From Branchiostoma floridae (Eukaryota; Chordata; Leptocardii; Amphioxiformes; Branchiostomatidae): a stretch of DNA of 64,000 nucleotides. Made by a program: the position numbers and the translations under genes. This document shows positions 1 through 11,300 of this stretch, in pieces. The notes below the pieces were generated by a model that had not been told where the DNA came from, searched no databases, and saw only the letters and a program-made list of their open reading frames with translations. The DNA lies in assembly GCF_000003815.2 (NCBI RefSeq), contig NC_049983.1:21383650-21447649 (forward strand). The letters run 5' to 3'. Position 1 is the first letter of the stretch. Each line of letters opens with the position of its first letter.

Positions 1-857
1 TAGGGGGATAATTAAAATTCAGAAAAATATTCAAGAGACAGAAGATGGTACCATCTACGGACAACAAATGTGGCTATACACATGTTATTCTTGATATGAA
101 TGGAAACTACAACACAAAGCTTCCATAAGGTTTGATACATTTCTTGATCTAATAACGGTTATGCATTTCAACAGAAAAAGACTCCAATGTTTATCCATAC
201 AACCTTAACTCAGAGTAAGATGTCACAATATTATAGGTACATTTCACAAAGTTTTCCACCTTTCAATAAACACGCAAAAGAAGGATCCTTACCATGCTTC
301 CATCCCTGCCAACTGATTATTTTTCTTGGCCAGACCTTTATACTTACAACAGCAGCAACACTTGTCTGATTGATGGTTTTCCTCCCTACACCCAGTTGGC
401 TCTAGTTTCTATCACACTTGATACTGCTTCAATACCAGGTATAATTGACTGATGACAGCTTTTACCACTGTTTCTGCACATGTTCTGCATCAGCTTCCCA
501 AATTGCTTCCAAAATATTTGGAGGACAGATAAACATTCATGGAATTTCTTTTAATTCTGGCACAACATGGAAGATGCCTCGTCTTCGTCAAACCTCAGCT
601 AATATATTGTACTTTACATCGCAGGAGGCTAGCCACTGCTGCTTCCTAGGTGAATGTTCAATGTGAATGCTAGTATCAAGGCCTAGGGTCTCTGGTTCTT
701 GAGTAGAGTAGAGTAGAGATCTTCGGTTAAGTAGGAGTCTCGCTCCAGTTGAAACCGCTACTAGCAAACAATATTCTGGCGATTCTATTGGAGAGGGTTA
801 CATAGTCCAATCTACATGTACATCTTAATATAACATATGAGCAGAAATATCAAAATA
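1..857. other. Intergenic or intronic AT-rich stretch
   Basis: No convincing coding exon is seen. A short TAGAG repeat lies near 700-718. On the minus strand, 598-551 reads LRFDEDEASSMLCQN and then a stop, directly after a TTAG acceptor-like site. It could be a terminal exon of the putative minus-strand gene upstream, but it is too short to call. Confidence 0.4.
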
Positions 858-1205
858 TCACAAATTTTTAGTAAGCAAAGTAGCAATGACTTTGCTATGC
901 CAACATTGCTTTTGAAGGAATATAGCGACAGAAAAACTCTTGCAGTAATCCTCTCCATGATGTACTGCTAATCCAGTAGCTAATCCCATGCATTGATTAC
1001 ATTTCTCCTTTCCACTTGACTTATTAGCAAAGCAGCATTGACCAAGGAGTTTATGTTCCAGAGGGAATGGAGAAATTGGTGGGGAGACTTGACACTCTAC
1101 CAGCTGCATTATTTCCCACCAATATTCCTCCTGAGGACACACAAATGCCTCAAGTTCTATCCTACAAATTTCTGGAATCTGGGCGGTCCTCCGTGATTTG
1201 ATTTA
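858..1205 (-). CDS. Putative cysteine-rich exon, unrecognised gene
   Basis: On the minus strand, one frame stays open from about 1205 down to a stop near 858, about 115 codons. The product is cysteine-rich and includes QCCFANKSSGKEKCNQCMG followed by a spacing of the form C-x15-C and a later QKQC. The CC plus C..G...A....D.C spacing recalls the anaphylatoxin-like modules at the N-terminus of fibulins, but the last CC pair of that module is absent. A possible acceptor (CCCAG) sits near 1170. No start or donor is certain. The CpG-rich block at 3.5-4.1 kb with a minus-strand donor near 3663 could be the first exon of the same gene. It could equally be chance open frame or a pseudogene, and I do not assign a function. 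Confidence 0.3.
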
Positions 1206-1485
1206 TGGCCTATACCCCAGGGGCTCTCCCTCCCTGTAAGGTCTGTCTGCCAATCTTCCTAACAACAACAACGCTTCCTTTGTTCTATGATATTTTTACT
1301 ACAAATATCTCCATCCATAAACTGCCATCTAATTTGAGAACAGCAGGCAAGTTGATGGAAAAATTCTCCAGAAGCCTATACAAACCTTATCTACCATAAT
1401 CAAGGCAATGAATCATATACATCAAATACTGGATGCCACTACATTTTTGGTGAAACTGAAAGTTTCCTATCACCATTGTGTCTGG

Positions 1486-1820
1486 TTATTATCTCCAAGC
1501 AGATGATAGGGGAGGCTAAGCAGCTACGATTTCCTTCATGTATCTGCCCTTTTCTTCTTCTTCTCCAAAATCGATTCGCTGATGCAAGGAACTTTGGGAG
1601 ATGGATCTGCTACACTCCTTGGTCTGAAGTCTCTGACGAACTACTAGCTTAATCTCGAAGCAGATCCTACAGCAGCATAAGATAGTATCAAAAGCTGGCA
1701 GCTAGGAGTGAAGCTGGCTTAGGAGTGTGTTTTGCTACCGGGCAAATGGACACCTAACTACACTCCTTGGCCAGTTTGTTACTATCTTATGCCATTGTAG
1801 GATCTGCTTGGAGATTAATA
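1486..1820. repeat. Nested inverted-repeat element (MITE-like)
   Basis: An arm at about 1650-1689 (AATCTCGAAGCAGATCCTAC and following) is the near-complement of about 1779-1819 (GTAGGATCTGCTTGGAGATT). A third related copy, ATCTCCAAGCAGAT, lies at about 1491-1504. This suggests a non-autonomous TIR element of 170 bp, or of 330 bp with an inner deletion. No transposase is present and the family is not assigned. Confidence 0.5.
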
Positions 1821-3500
1821 TTAGCTGTCCTTTTCTGTGGTATGTCACTGACAAGATCAGCTAGGAAAACATGACAATTTAGCCTCCTCCCAATATCTGC
1901 TTGGTGATTATATGACAGGCTGCTTTCACTATACCCCAAAATAAATCATCAAACGAATATCCTATACTAGAATTAGCAGATAACCATTATCACTTCATGG
2001 CCAGTTGATAATATCAAAGCCATGCCCTTTATTCCTCTGACTTCAATGACCTCAAAACCTTAACCTAGTTACTTTTCCACTGTATATAATCACATTTTAG
2101 GGCATTACAGTAACCTTCCATTTGCTGGGACAGCCATCTGGCTGTGATAATCTGCATGATTATGTGGAAGCCTTCCTGTGATAATTATGACCCAGATAAT
2201 CCAAGTCTTGGTGAGTTACCAGCATTAGCAGCCTGAGATCACCTTTACATGTCCAGCCTTCAATAAAATTGCCATAAAAGCTTGATTTCCTGCTTGCAAA
2301 TGTGGCAATTATTCTGCTACAGCCCTTTCCCTGATACTCAGTATCCCCCTGAGTGTGATGACCAAGATGGGAAAGAGGCAGCTAATTTGATTTCGTATTT
2401 TCTAATATCTTTAACCAAAAAGGAACAAACTGTTTTCTGTGTCAAGTCCTTCTACACATCACTACAGCAGTGCCACTTTAGCTACCAAAGAATTAGGAAC
2501 CTAAAGTAAAAACTGTATTTTTTTTTCAAATATGCAGTGGTTTTAGTTTCTGTTTTTACAGTGCCTCTATGCCACCAAATCATGATACTGCGAACATGTG
2601 CTTCGATACTACATTTTTTCTCAACCACAAACTTCAAACTCTGCAAATAAAGCCCATAATTTCAACTTGAATCCTGCAGCAAAATTGAACCCCACAAAAA
2701 TACATCAATCTACAGTACCAACAGGAACACAAATTAATCAATTCACTTATTTATTTCTTTATTTATTTCTCATTTGGGATTCAGAGAGCCAACCAGGAGC
2801 AAACAGATAAAAACCAATTGTCTGTAACGGTTGCATTCATTCTTTTTCTATAGTGGAGCGATCTACACACTCGGTTAATCAATTACAATTACAAAAGTAT
2901 CAATAGAGTAGCAAACCCTTGGACTGTATTTGTAAGACAATGGCTACTTTTGAGGATTAATATCTTCCAATAGAAAACAAGCTGTTGGAAAGGCAGTGCC
3001 ATATGTATGCAGGAGGGATGGCACTGTAAACATACTGGTTGGACTGAGAAAATAAATTTTGATGTTTTTGATGTCGAAGAATTTGTTTTCCATGTGCAAA
3101 ACGTCCTGGGACCCCATGTCGTGACCTGTGGTGACCCTGTGTCTGACGGGGGAAGCCCCCGGGGATCAGGAGACAGCAGCCTTCGCTTCAAACCAAACCA
3201 AGTTCCAAAACAATTCACTAATACAGTTGTATAATATAGAAAGTAAGCCCAGATCACGAACTTCAATTCAGAGGTATTTTGTTTGGGGTTGAACAGTCCA
3301 AACACCACGGGGTGTCAAATAACCCGGCTTGTCATCGAGAGGCAGCTCGCCAACAAACATTGGGCTTCCCTCGATCCACATGACGTGTTGCCGATTTTGC
3401 TCAACAGAATGCCTTATACACTACAGCAAAACCTGGCATGTATCTAACGTTACTGTCTCAGTTTCGGAAAGAATATGTAGGATACAATGAAAGCCTTGTT
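1821..3500. other. Stretch without a supported gene
   Basis: Only short chance frames are present. Simple TTTATTTA-type sequence lies at 2750-2775. The 139-codon minus-strand frame at 3308-2889 has no recognisable motif, and a 5' untranslated role is as likely as coding. Confidence 0.4.
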
Positions 3501-4060
3501 CAGAGGGGATCACGCCCCGTGCCGTGACATGCTGGCACACCGTGAACTGCACCTCTCTCTCTCTTCACCAAACAGGACGTGTGAAAACCCACAACACTTC
3601 CACTTTTATAACGGTCATCGTTACACAATCATCGGCAAAATCATCTGAATCCTCACCCTTACCTAGTAATCCAGCCAGGAATAACAGCCGAGTCTGGCAG
3701 CGAACTCACGCGGCGGACACTCCTTCCCACTGGTCTTCAGAGAGTGAAGGAATGCGGCCCGGCCGACCAAGGTTCCGCGGCCCCGGCCAAGACGGGCAGG
3801 GGAAAATCTCCGCGGCGTCTCCACCGGATCTTCGGTAAAGGACAACGCGGCCAGGAAATACTACAGTCCGGTCTCTAACATAGAAAGGGAAGCCCGGCTG
3901 CTTACATGTCCTGTCCTCTACACATCGTGAACACGAAGAGGGCTGAGCGCCAGCTGATCGTGCTGCAGTGTGAGGACCGCTAACTGATCGAGCCTCTGCC
4001 GCTGTTCACGGTTGAAGGGCCGCCAATGAAAATGGAGCCGTTAGTCTCGCTCCCAGGCCC
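3500..4060. promoter_or_regulatory. CpG-rich block, candidate divergent promoter
   Basis: CpG density is visibly high at 3700-3860 (for example GCGGCGGACAC, CGGCCCGGCCGACC, CCGCGGCCCCGGCC), against an AT-rich background on both sides. On the minus strand the block ends at a strong donor, TAG|GTAAGG, near 3663. On the plus side NIT1 begins at 4516. This fits a divergent promoter serving NIT1 and a minus-strand neighbour. No TATA box was identified. Confidence 0.4.
3663..3880 (-). other. Probable first exon of a minus-strand gene
   Basis: The minus strand through the CpG-rich block ends in ATTACTAG|GTAAGGG, an almost perfect splice donor near 3663. The 60-codon frame within it ends in TAG exactly at the donor, so the exon is more likely 5' untranslated than coding. 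The transcription start is not defined. The downstream partner exon is unknown, and the cysteine-rich frame at 1205-858 is the only candidate seen. Confidence 0.3.
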
Positions 4061-4071
4061 GCCAGTGGATT

Positions 4072-4397
4072 AACCGGTAACAGTACACATCAGCAACGTT
4101 CTCTGTTGGCCTGCTGGCAAATTGCAGCTAAAGTCACACCGTGTGAGGCTTCCGTTACTCTTAAAGTAGAGATTGTTGGGGGAATATTGTGACGTTTTTT
4201 CTCATTTTCTCATGTTTTCTGTCCACGAGGAGTGCGGACAGAAAATAGGTCACAATCTCCCATTGAACCAAACTCTGCTTGGAGACCACACCTCTGCTTG
4301 GAGACTAACCTCGTCTGGTGAAGTGTCTGGTAACAAGACACATCACCAGCGTCCTCTGGCGGATGGTAGCTAAATAGCACCGTGTAAGGCTTTTACT
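4072..4397 (+). repeat. Diverged direct duplication before NIT1
   Basis: Two imperfect copies share an order of short blocks. The first runs about 4072-4160 (GTAACAGTACACATCAGC ... CAGCTAAAGTCACACCGTGT ... GAGGCTT) and the second about 4325-4397 (GTAACAAGACACATCACC ... TAGCTAAATAGCACCGTGT ... AAGGCTT). Between them lie a 10-bp perfect hairpin (TTTTCTGTCC at 4215-4224, GGACAGAAAA at 4236-4245) and a doubled CTCTGCTTGGAGA. The region may be part of the NIT1 promoter or an eroded repeat. Confidence 0.4.
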
Positions 4398-4515
4398 TCC
4401 GGATCAGAGCTTCGGTCCCGATCACCTATTAAATCTCTATGGTTTTTGACGCCTCTAATTCTCTATCTTCGGTACAAGATTAGCTATTTTCTACCAACTA
4501 TCAGGGAAACAACAC

Positions 4516-7452
4516 ATGACTTCAATTCTGCTGAGAGCTTTATTCTGCAAAAGAACTAGCAGTATATGTTGGCAGGTGTTTTCAGGTGTGAGGTACTGTG
4601 GCACAGGTGGGAAGATGTCAGCAGGTTGTGGAAGTTCAGGACGCACCCTGATTGGAGTTTGTCAGATGACATCTCGGTCTGACAAGGAAGACAACTTTCA
4701 GGTGTACTCTGAGTTGATAGAAAGGGCAGCAACAAGAGGAGCCAAGGTATGGAACAAGTTGCTGTCAATCCATTTTAAAGATTGTCATTACTGGTAAAAT
4801 TGTCTTTAAAACTTTGTAATAGTTTCAATGATCACCTGTTATACAGTATAATGGTCACATCACCTAAAGAAAAACATTTAACATTTACCACAACATTATC
4901 AGATGTTCATATAACGTTACTAGTACCTTTGCACCTGTTCCACAGATAGTGTTTCTACCAGAAGGTTTTGACTACTTGGGTAGAGGTATTCCCCAGACTG
5001 TGTCTATGGCAGAAACCCTCCATGGAGAACTGATGACAAGGATTTCTGCACTAGCCAAGAAGCATGATGTGTGGCTTTCCCTTGGTGGCTTCCATGAAAA
5101 GGTGCTTACTCACTGCTATTCATGGAACATTTTGGAAATAATGTTATCAAATGCAATGTTTGTGAATTTCAATGTTTCATCAATGCATTTCATACCATTT
5201 GTGTTTCATGTTCTATGTGGCCAGAAGAAAATTACACAGAAGAAGGCATGCAATAAATTAAGAAAGAAGAGAAATATTTATTGTACAGAAGTGCTGATTG
5301 CTGAAGTCTAAAACAAAACTTTAAACTCAGGTTTCATCATTTACAGGGATCAGAATCAGATAGCAACAGAGTTTACAACACCCATGTGATGATGAACAGT
5401 CAAGGTCAGTGTCAGCTATGCAGCAGATTATTTTGGTTTTATTTTTTGTGCACAAAACATCCAGTTGAATCAACCTCATTGGTTTCACAATTTCATGAAA
5501 CATAACAACTTAACAGATTTATGACTAGTACTGGTGTGGTCTGAAAAATGGATTCTAACTTTCCAATAGCCTTCAATCTGTAGACATGAATGTGAGCCAT
5601 TACCAAATGGAGTTGTTTGATTCAGAAAGGTAAACAATCAGTAAGACCCCGTTCACACTCAAAAAAATGAAGCGGCTTCAACGTGGAAGCCGCTTGAACG
5701 TGCAAGCCGCTTCAAAAAAATTACGTTCACACTCATTTCAGACAATCCGATTAATCGCACACAATTCCGTACCTGGACTTCAGGTACTTTTTTACAACAT
5801 TGTTTGTAGGTTTTCTCAAACCCACTCTTAATAGTCTTATATCATGATCCAGAGAGAAAGCTGTTCAAAGATATGCTTGTTTTTTGTGATTTTTTTTAGC
5901 TTGCTGTGTTTCCTCTCTCTTCGCGTGATAAAAAAAGCTTTGTTTGCTTCCCATTCCACTTGCCTTGACCCTACAGCGATTTTTTAATCTTTCCAGACAT
6001 TATCATTGGGCACAAAAATCAGTAACGTGAGCAAACCTGTCAGTGTGGCGTGTGTTCCTGCTCCCGATACCTGGATATATAACCTCCAACAGGGGGCAAA
6101 TCGGAAATTTGCATAGAATCTATCCCGCGTTGCGTTCACACTCGCGATTTCAGCCAAGCGGCTTGTTCACAAGTGTCTCAAACTACCTCCCAGGGATGGA
6201 TTGCAAACGAGCCGGATCGGTGAAAATCCAAGCCGCTTGGAGCGTTCACACTCAAGAAAACGATCCGGATCAAGCGGCTTCCACGTTGAAGCCGCTTCAT
6301 TTTTTTGAGTGTGAACGGGGTCTAAGTCTATACCCACAAATGCTTGCCTTTTTTCCCCAGGTGCAATAGTAGCCACATACAGAAAGACACACCTGTTCCA
6401 TGTGGACATACCTGGGCAGGTGAGGTTGAAGGAGACGGACTGGACCATTCCTGGTGGGGAGATAGTGGCACCTGTTCCCACACCAGCAGGGAAAGTGGGA
6501 CTGGCCATCGTATCCTTCTCTGTTCTACAGATGTGTAACCGATTGTCTTTATTACTCAAGCTTTAAGTCTTTTGAAAGATTAAGACATAGTTGAACTTTG
6601 AATGTATGTTTCTTGCCTTCAGAAGTGTACATAGATGCCTAAGGATCAGGTATATCATGTTGCCAAATATTAGCAAAGACAGCATTGGAGAATACAAACC
6701 ACCTTAACAATGTTCACCACCCAGTGCTACGACCTGCGGTTCCCTGAGCTGTGCATCTCCCTGGCTCAGATGGGGGCAGACATCCTCACCTTCCCATCAG
6801 CCTTCACTCAGACTACAGGCATGGCACACTGGGAGGTCAGTAAACAGTAAACAGCCATTATCATCATATCCTTGATCATGGCTGATATTGTGGGTGACCT
6901 ATAAATGCTCATGATGAGGTACTAGTATATTATAGCAGTGTGCTGCACTGGACTTGATTCTTTCCCTTTCATTGTAAAGGTGCTGCTGAGGGCCAGAGCC
7001 ATTGAGAACCAGTGTTACGTGGTGGCTGCAGCCCAGACTGGAGCTCACAATGAGAAGAGGAGGTCCTATGGACATGCCATGGTGATGTCTGCTTGCACTC
7101 ATTAAAACATCAGTCTTTTTCACTTCATGGACACTGTCCTTTAAGTAGAAAAGAATGATGCTTTCATGAAATCCTTTGATGATACATGTACATGTATACT
7201 AGTATATTAGGAGTTAGGTTTAACATGTTCTTCTGCAAGTGCTGTTTTCCAGTGTTACTGTTAGTCCAACCTGTTGTCTCCCCTATGCAGATTGTTGACC
7301 CGTGGGGCTGTGTAGTGGCCTGCTGTCATGAGGGAACAGACGTCTGTGTTGCAGAGGTTGACCTTGACTACCTGCACAAGGTCAGGCGTGAAATGCCAGT
7401 ATGGGAGCACAGAAGACATGACATCTATGGACATATAGAACTCAAGACATAG
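4516..7452 (+). CDS. NIT1: Nitrilase homologue 1 (deaminated glutathione amidase)
   Basis: Seven exons join in frame: 4516-4746, 4946-5101, 5347-5404, 6361-6509, 6725-6835, 6980-7081 and 7291-7452, all with GT-AG introns, giving 322 residues (human NIT1 is about 327). The carbon-nitrogen hydrolase triad is intact: Glu83 in FLPEGFDY, Lys157 in TYRKTHLF and Cys199 in CYDLRFPEL, at the first base of exon 5. GGFHEK and AHWE blocks and the C-terminal HRRHDIYG match NIT1 rather than NIT2. Known NIT1 hydrolyses deaminated glutathione to 2-oxoglutarate and cysteinylglycine, a repair reaction in cytosol and mitochondria. Residues 1-33 are basic, lack acidic residues and fit a mitochondrial presequence. 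Met34 (4615) could start a cytosolic form. Intron 3 carries a 678-bp MITE. An AATAAA lies at 7609. The start chosen is the first ATG of the open frame. Confidence 0.97.
5645..6322. mobile_element. PIF/Harbinger-like MITE in NIT1 intron 3
   Basis: The ends are long inverted repeats. The left arm, starting GACCCCGTTCACACTC, matches the complement of the right end for about 50 bases without a mismatch that I can see. Both sides are flanked by TAA (5642-5644 and 6323-6325), the 3-bp TWA duplication typical of PIF/Harbinger. The motif CGTTCACACTC recurs internally near 5723, 6131 and 6244. There is no transposase frame, so the element is non-autonomous. Its right end is only 38 bp before NIT1 exon 4. 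Confidence 0.8.
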
Positions 7453-8378
7453 ACCATACTCCAGTTCTGACAGTAGGAATAGTGGTGATATCGATGGTTC
7501 AAAGATCATTCCCATCATTCTGTACTACATGTATTGTTGTAATACATGTATCAACTTCAGTACAGACTAAGAGTATTGAAGATCTATTGTCAAACTTAGC
7601 GTAGCATGAATAAAAATAACTTGAAATATAACTACACACTTGCATTTGGAAGTATTTTAATCTGAATACAATTCCACCCTGTACAGGGTTACATTTATGG
7701 ATTCACTTGTCACCACAGGAAATCCCAGTGTAATGAAAAGCAGGATGTACAGAAAACAGTGGCACACTTGAAAATTTGTTCTGGCTTCAACGTTGAGATA
7801 TAAATTTTGACTAGATTTTCTCCATCCTCTGATATACTAGTATCCTTCTAATAATACTTTCCCAATGGTATGATGTGTCTCTTATATTTCCGCTATTGTC
7901 AATTTAATCACACAGGTTATCTTACAGTACAAAAGCAGTTAATCAAACCATACACTCTCTTAACAGCTAGCAGTAACTCAATTGTTAACCTTTCAGTTGT
8001 TGTACACAATTGACTTCTTGATTGTTCAGATCCTTGGTAAAGTTGATATCCATGTATCAGCCTACATACTATACAGGTTACTGATGCCCAAATGCTGTAT
8101 CAGGTATACTAAAATTTACTCAATACAGAAGCACAAAACATCTACAATGAAAGAGTTCTGTTAGACAGAGTGCTAAAGCTTCTTGAGTGGGAAAGTATGG
8201 AGAATGTTATTCTTTTTACATTTCCTTATACCACCTTACAGTTTGTCTTATGACTGCATGAATATCAAACAGGACAGCAATAAATGTTACAATGGATAGG
8301 ATACTTTCACTGTCATTACAGTACATGATAGGTAATGAACTACTGTTGTCGTCTGCCCGCACACAAAGATGCTCTTGC
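7453..8378. other. Convergent NIT1/AUH intergenic space
   Basis: This stretch of 926 bp separates the two stop codons. It holds the NIT1 3' untranslated region with AATAAA at 7609-7614, about 157 bp after the stop, and the AUH 3' region on the other strand, where I see no canonical AATAAA. The remaining sequence is AT-rich with no exon signature. Confidence 0.6.
7609..7614 (+). terminator. Polyadenylation signal of NIT1
   Basis: A canonical AATAAA lies about 157 bp after the NIT1 stop codon. It is the first such hexamer downstream on this strand. Confidence 0.6.
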
Positions 8379-11300
8379 TCATTCTCCTTTGTAACGGGGT
8401 GGCCTCTTCTCTTTGAATGCCATCAGACCTTCCATTCTGTCTTTTGTAGGTATGACCTATGGTCAATAGGAAAGAGATATACATGTATGTCAAACAGTTT
8501 CTCAAACAAAAATGCTACCTTAAGTCTTTCAAACAAACACAAAGTCACTGCTATGGAAGAGCCATAGTTTGTAGTCCTGATGTGTCTGTAGTTGGTGATC
8601 TGTCATCTTTCACAAGGACACAGCATAGGAATGCAAGGAATCAAACCTGTGAGCTCCAGACCTCCTGTCCTTTTGCCTAAACCAATTCCATGCCAGCATC
8701 TGAACGTATGCAAAATCTATCCAGTTAATTGAGCAATTGTTATTTTACAGAAGATGTCCTAATCAACTGGTTTATGATTGTCTACCTGGTTAATTATTTT
8801 TGCAATTAGTGTCATTAAACTGTTACGCTAACTTTTGCCATGACATGTACTAGTACCCTACAGCCCCACAACACCGATGCAGCATCTAACTCATAACTGC
8901 TGTAAATACCCAAACTGTAACCACACACATACCTGGGCATAGCAAGCCTCCTCTATGGCCATCCCTGTGTCCAGGTCCACCTGGGATCCCCTGTTGATGG
9001 CAATTTTTGCCACCCTCAGTGCTACTGGACCCTGCAAATGCCAAACAGTACATAAGCACTTAGGTCACGCAAAACAAAGTACAACACAAAACACTTCTTA
9101 TGCAGGTAGATATGTAACGTTATTAGTATGTATCTTAAAAATATATGCAAACAAGTCAATGCATTGTCATATTTTGTAGACAAATTGTCAGATGTTTTAA
9201 CCATCCACATTGAATACAATCATTCAACAAAAATTGAAACAAATTATGCCAGGTTTGCCCATCCTAAACATGGATAACATGGGGGGAAACCTGTTTAAAG
9301 GAACAAAGAGACTAAAATTCCTCACCTGTGGCACAATTTCCTGGGCCAATAGCAGAGACCTCTGGAAGGCTGCATCCCCGTTGCTGTTCTGCGGCACCAC
9401 ATGGTTGACCAGCCCGATGTCGTATGCCTCCTGTCCATCGATGGCTCTGCCTGTGAAGATGAGCTCCTTGGCTTTGGCTGGCCCGATGAGCCTTGGGAGG
9501 TTCTGGGTCCCTCCTCCACCAGGGATGATGGCCAGCTTGGTCTCTGTCAGTCCCATCTTGGCAGACACCGCTGTGGTTGGTTATCAAGTTTGTAGGACAT
9601 TACATTTGTTTTTAAAAATGTATCATTCTTTAGTACAAGAAAGTAATACATACATCATTGGTCACAGCTTCAATATCACCGGTGCAATGATCCTAACTTT
9701 TCTTAGTGTTAAGGTGTGAATGTCAGAGACTTTTTTCTGAACACGTAAAGAAATAAAACATGATTCAAGAGAACACAAACGATTACAGGTCTGTAGAATA
9801 ATCGCCTGCCTGAGCAAGCAGATGTATGAAGATAGTAAAACAGCAATTACCTGCTACCCTCATGTCACAGCCCAGTGCCATCTCCATGCCCCCTCCAAGA
9901 GCTACGCCATCAAGGGCAGCAATCACAGGCATGGGCAGGTTAGCTATCTCCCTTAGTGCTGCCCTCAGCCCTGCGACAAACGGCCCAACCTCACTCGGCT
10001 TCATCTTGGCTCTCTCCTTCAAGTCAGCACCTGGTAAATATAAAAGTTATCTCACATAGTACCTTTCATAGAAACCTAATATTTCGCTTTCATAGAAGCC
10101 TAAAGCGAACTATGTGTTACTCAGCACCAAGAGGCCACGTCTAGCAAAATAATAGACGTTAAACGAGGACAACAACAAGATCAATTAATATCATTCTGGC
10201 TTTCATCTATCCTTGGTTTTGTGTACTGTACATTGAAGAAACAGTAACAGTTCTAAAGTCTGTGGAATCAAAAGGCTTCCAACTGTAATCTATGATCATG
10301 AGCTTCAACATTTGAACAAAGTTTTAAAAATTAAGAAACAAAACTTTTGATATGCTGACCTGCACAGAAGATTCCTGGTGCAAGGCTCCTGATGATGAGC
10401 ACACGGGCATTCTGGTCAAACTTTACAGCCTGCAGTGCTTCTTTAAGCTGGTAGATGGGACAGTTGATACATTATTACATTTCTACATCCATCATCCTAT
10501 CATACAAGTCATCCCAGAACAAAGTTAATAATATACTATAACGTATATTCACTTATTGTTCAAAATAATGTAAAACAGATTAAAAAGACAGAGTAACAGC
10601 AAGTCTTAGATTAAGGACAAAACTCACCAAACCAGCCAGATTCCTGCTGAAGGCATTCTTTGCCTCAGGTCGGTTCAAACCAAAGACAACCACACCTAGA
10701 GATCAGCAAACAGACATGGACAGTAACTCTCACAGGATCTACCAGATGCTACATGTAACAGTAACCGCAAGTAATTTCTAAGTTGGTGTAATTACGAGAG
10801 GGACTGTAATTATGAGGAGTTACTGGAAAGTTCATGTTGTTGATAACATTAATATTGTAAATGCATTTAAGTTCGCGGGGATTTAATTTCGCGGTAGCGG
10901 GAAAAGGACTTTTTGCGGTGGTTTTAATTTCGCGGTAGCACCATGCACTTAAGTATCTTAATGCCCTGGAAAGATGTTTGCAGTGGTTTTAAATTCGCGG
11001 TCAAATGGCCAACGCAAAAACCGCGAACATTTCTGCATTAACAGTATAGAAATCCATCTCTGAATCACGGGCAGACTCCTGTGAGAATTTGCTCTTATGC
11101 AATTTAGGCAAACATAGAATTACGTTCTCAAATGGTAACAAGTAGAGATTAATGTCTTGTTGGTAAATTTCTCATTAAGATACTGATGAAAACAGCACAA
11201 TGTTAGCATTTACGGATAAGCTGAGACAAGTCCGAGAGTGCGGACATGCTAGTGCGTTCCTGTCTGTTGACAAAGGTTCACAATGAGTGGAGCAGGACCA

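Noticed and set aside
551-598. Acidic terminal peptide after an AG on the minus strand
   Set aside because: Fifteen codons are too few to separate a last exon from chance.
9312-9595. Overlapping open frames on both strands around AUH exon 5
   Set aside because: Only the frame matching the crotonase family is real. The others are shadows of the same coding sequence.
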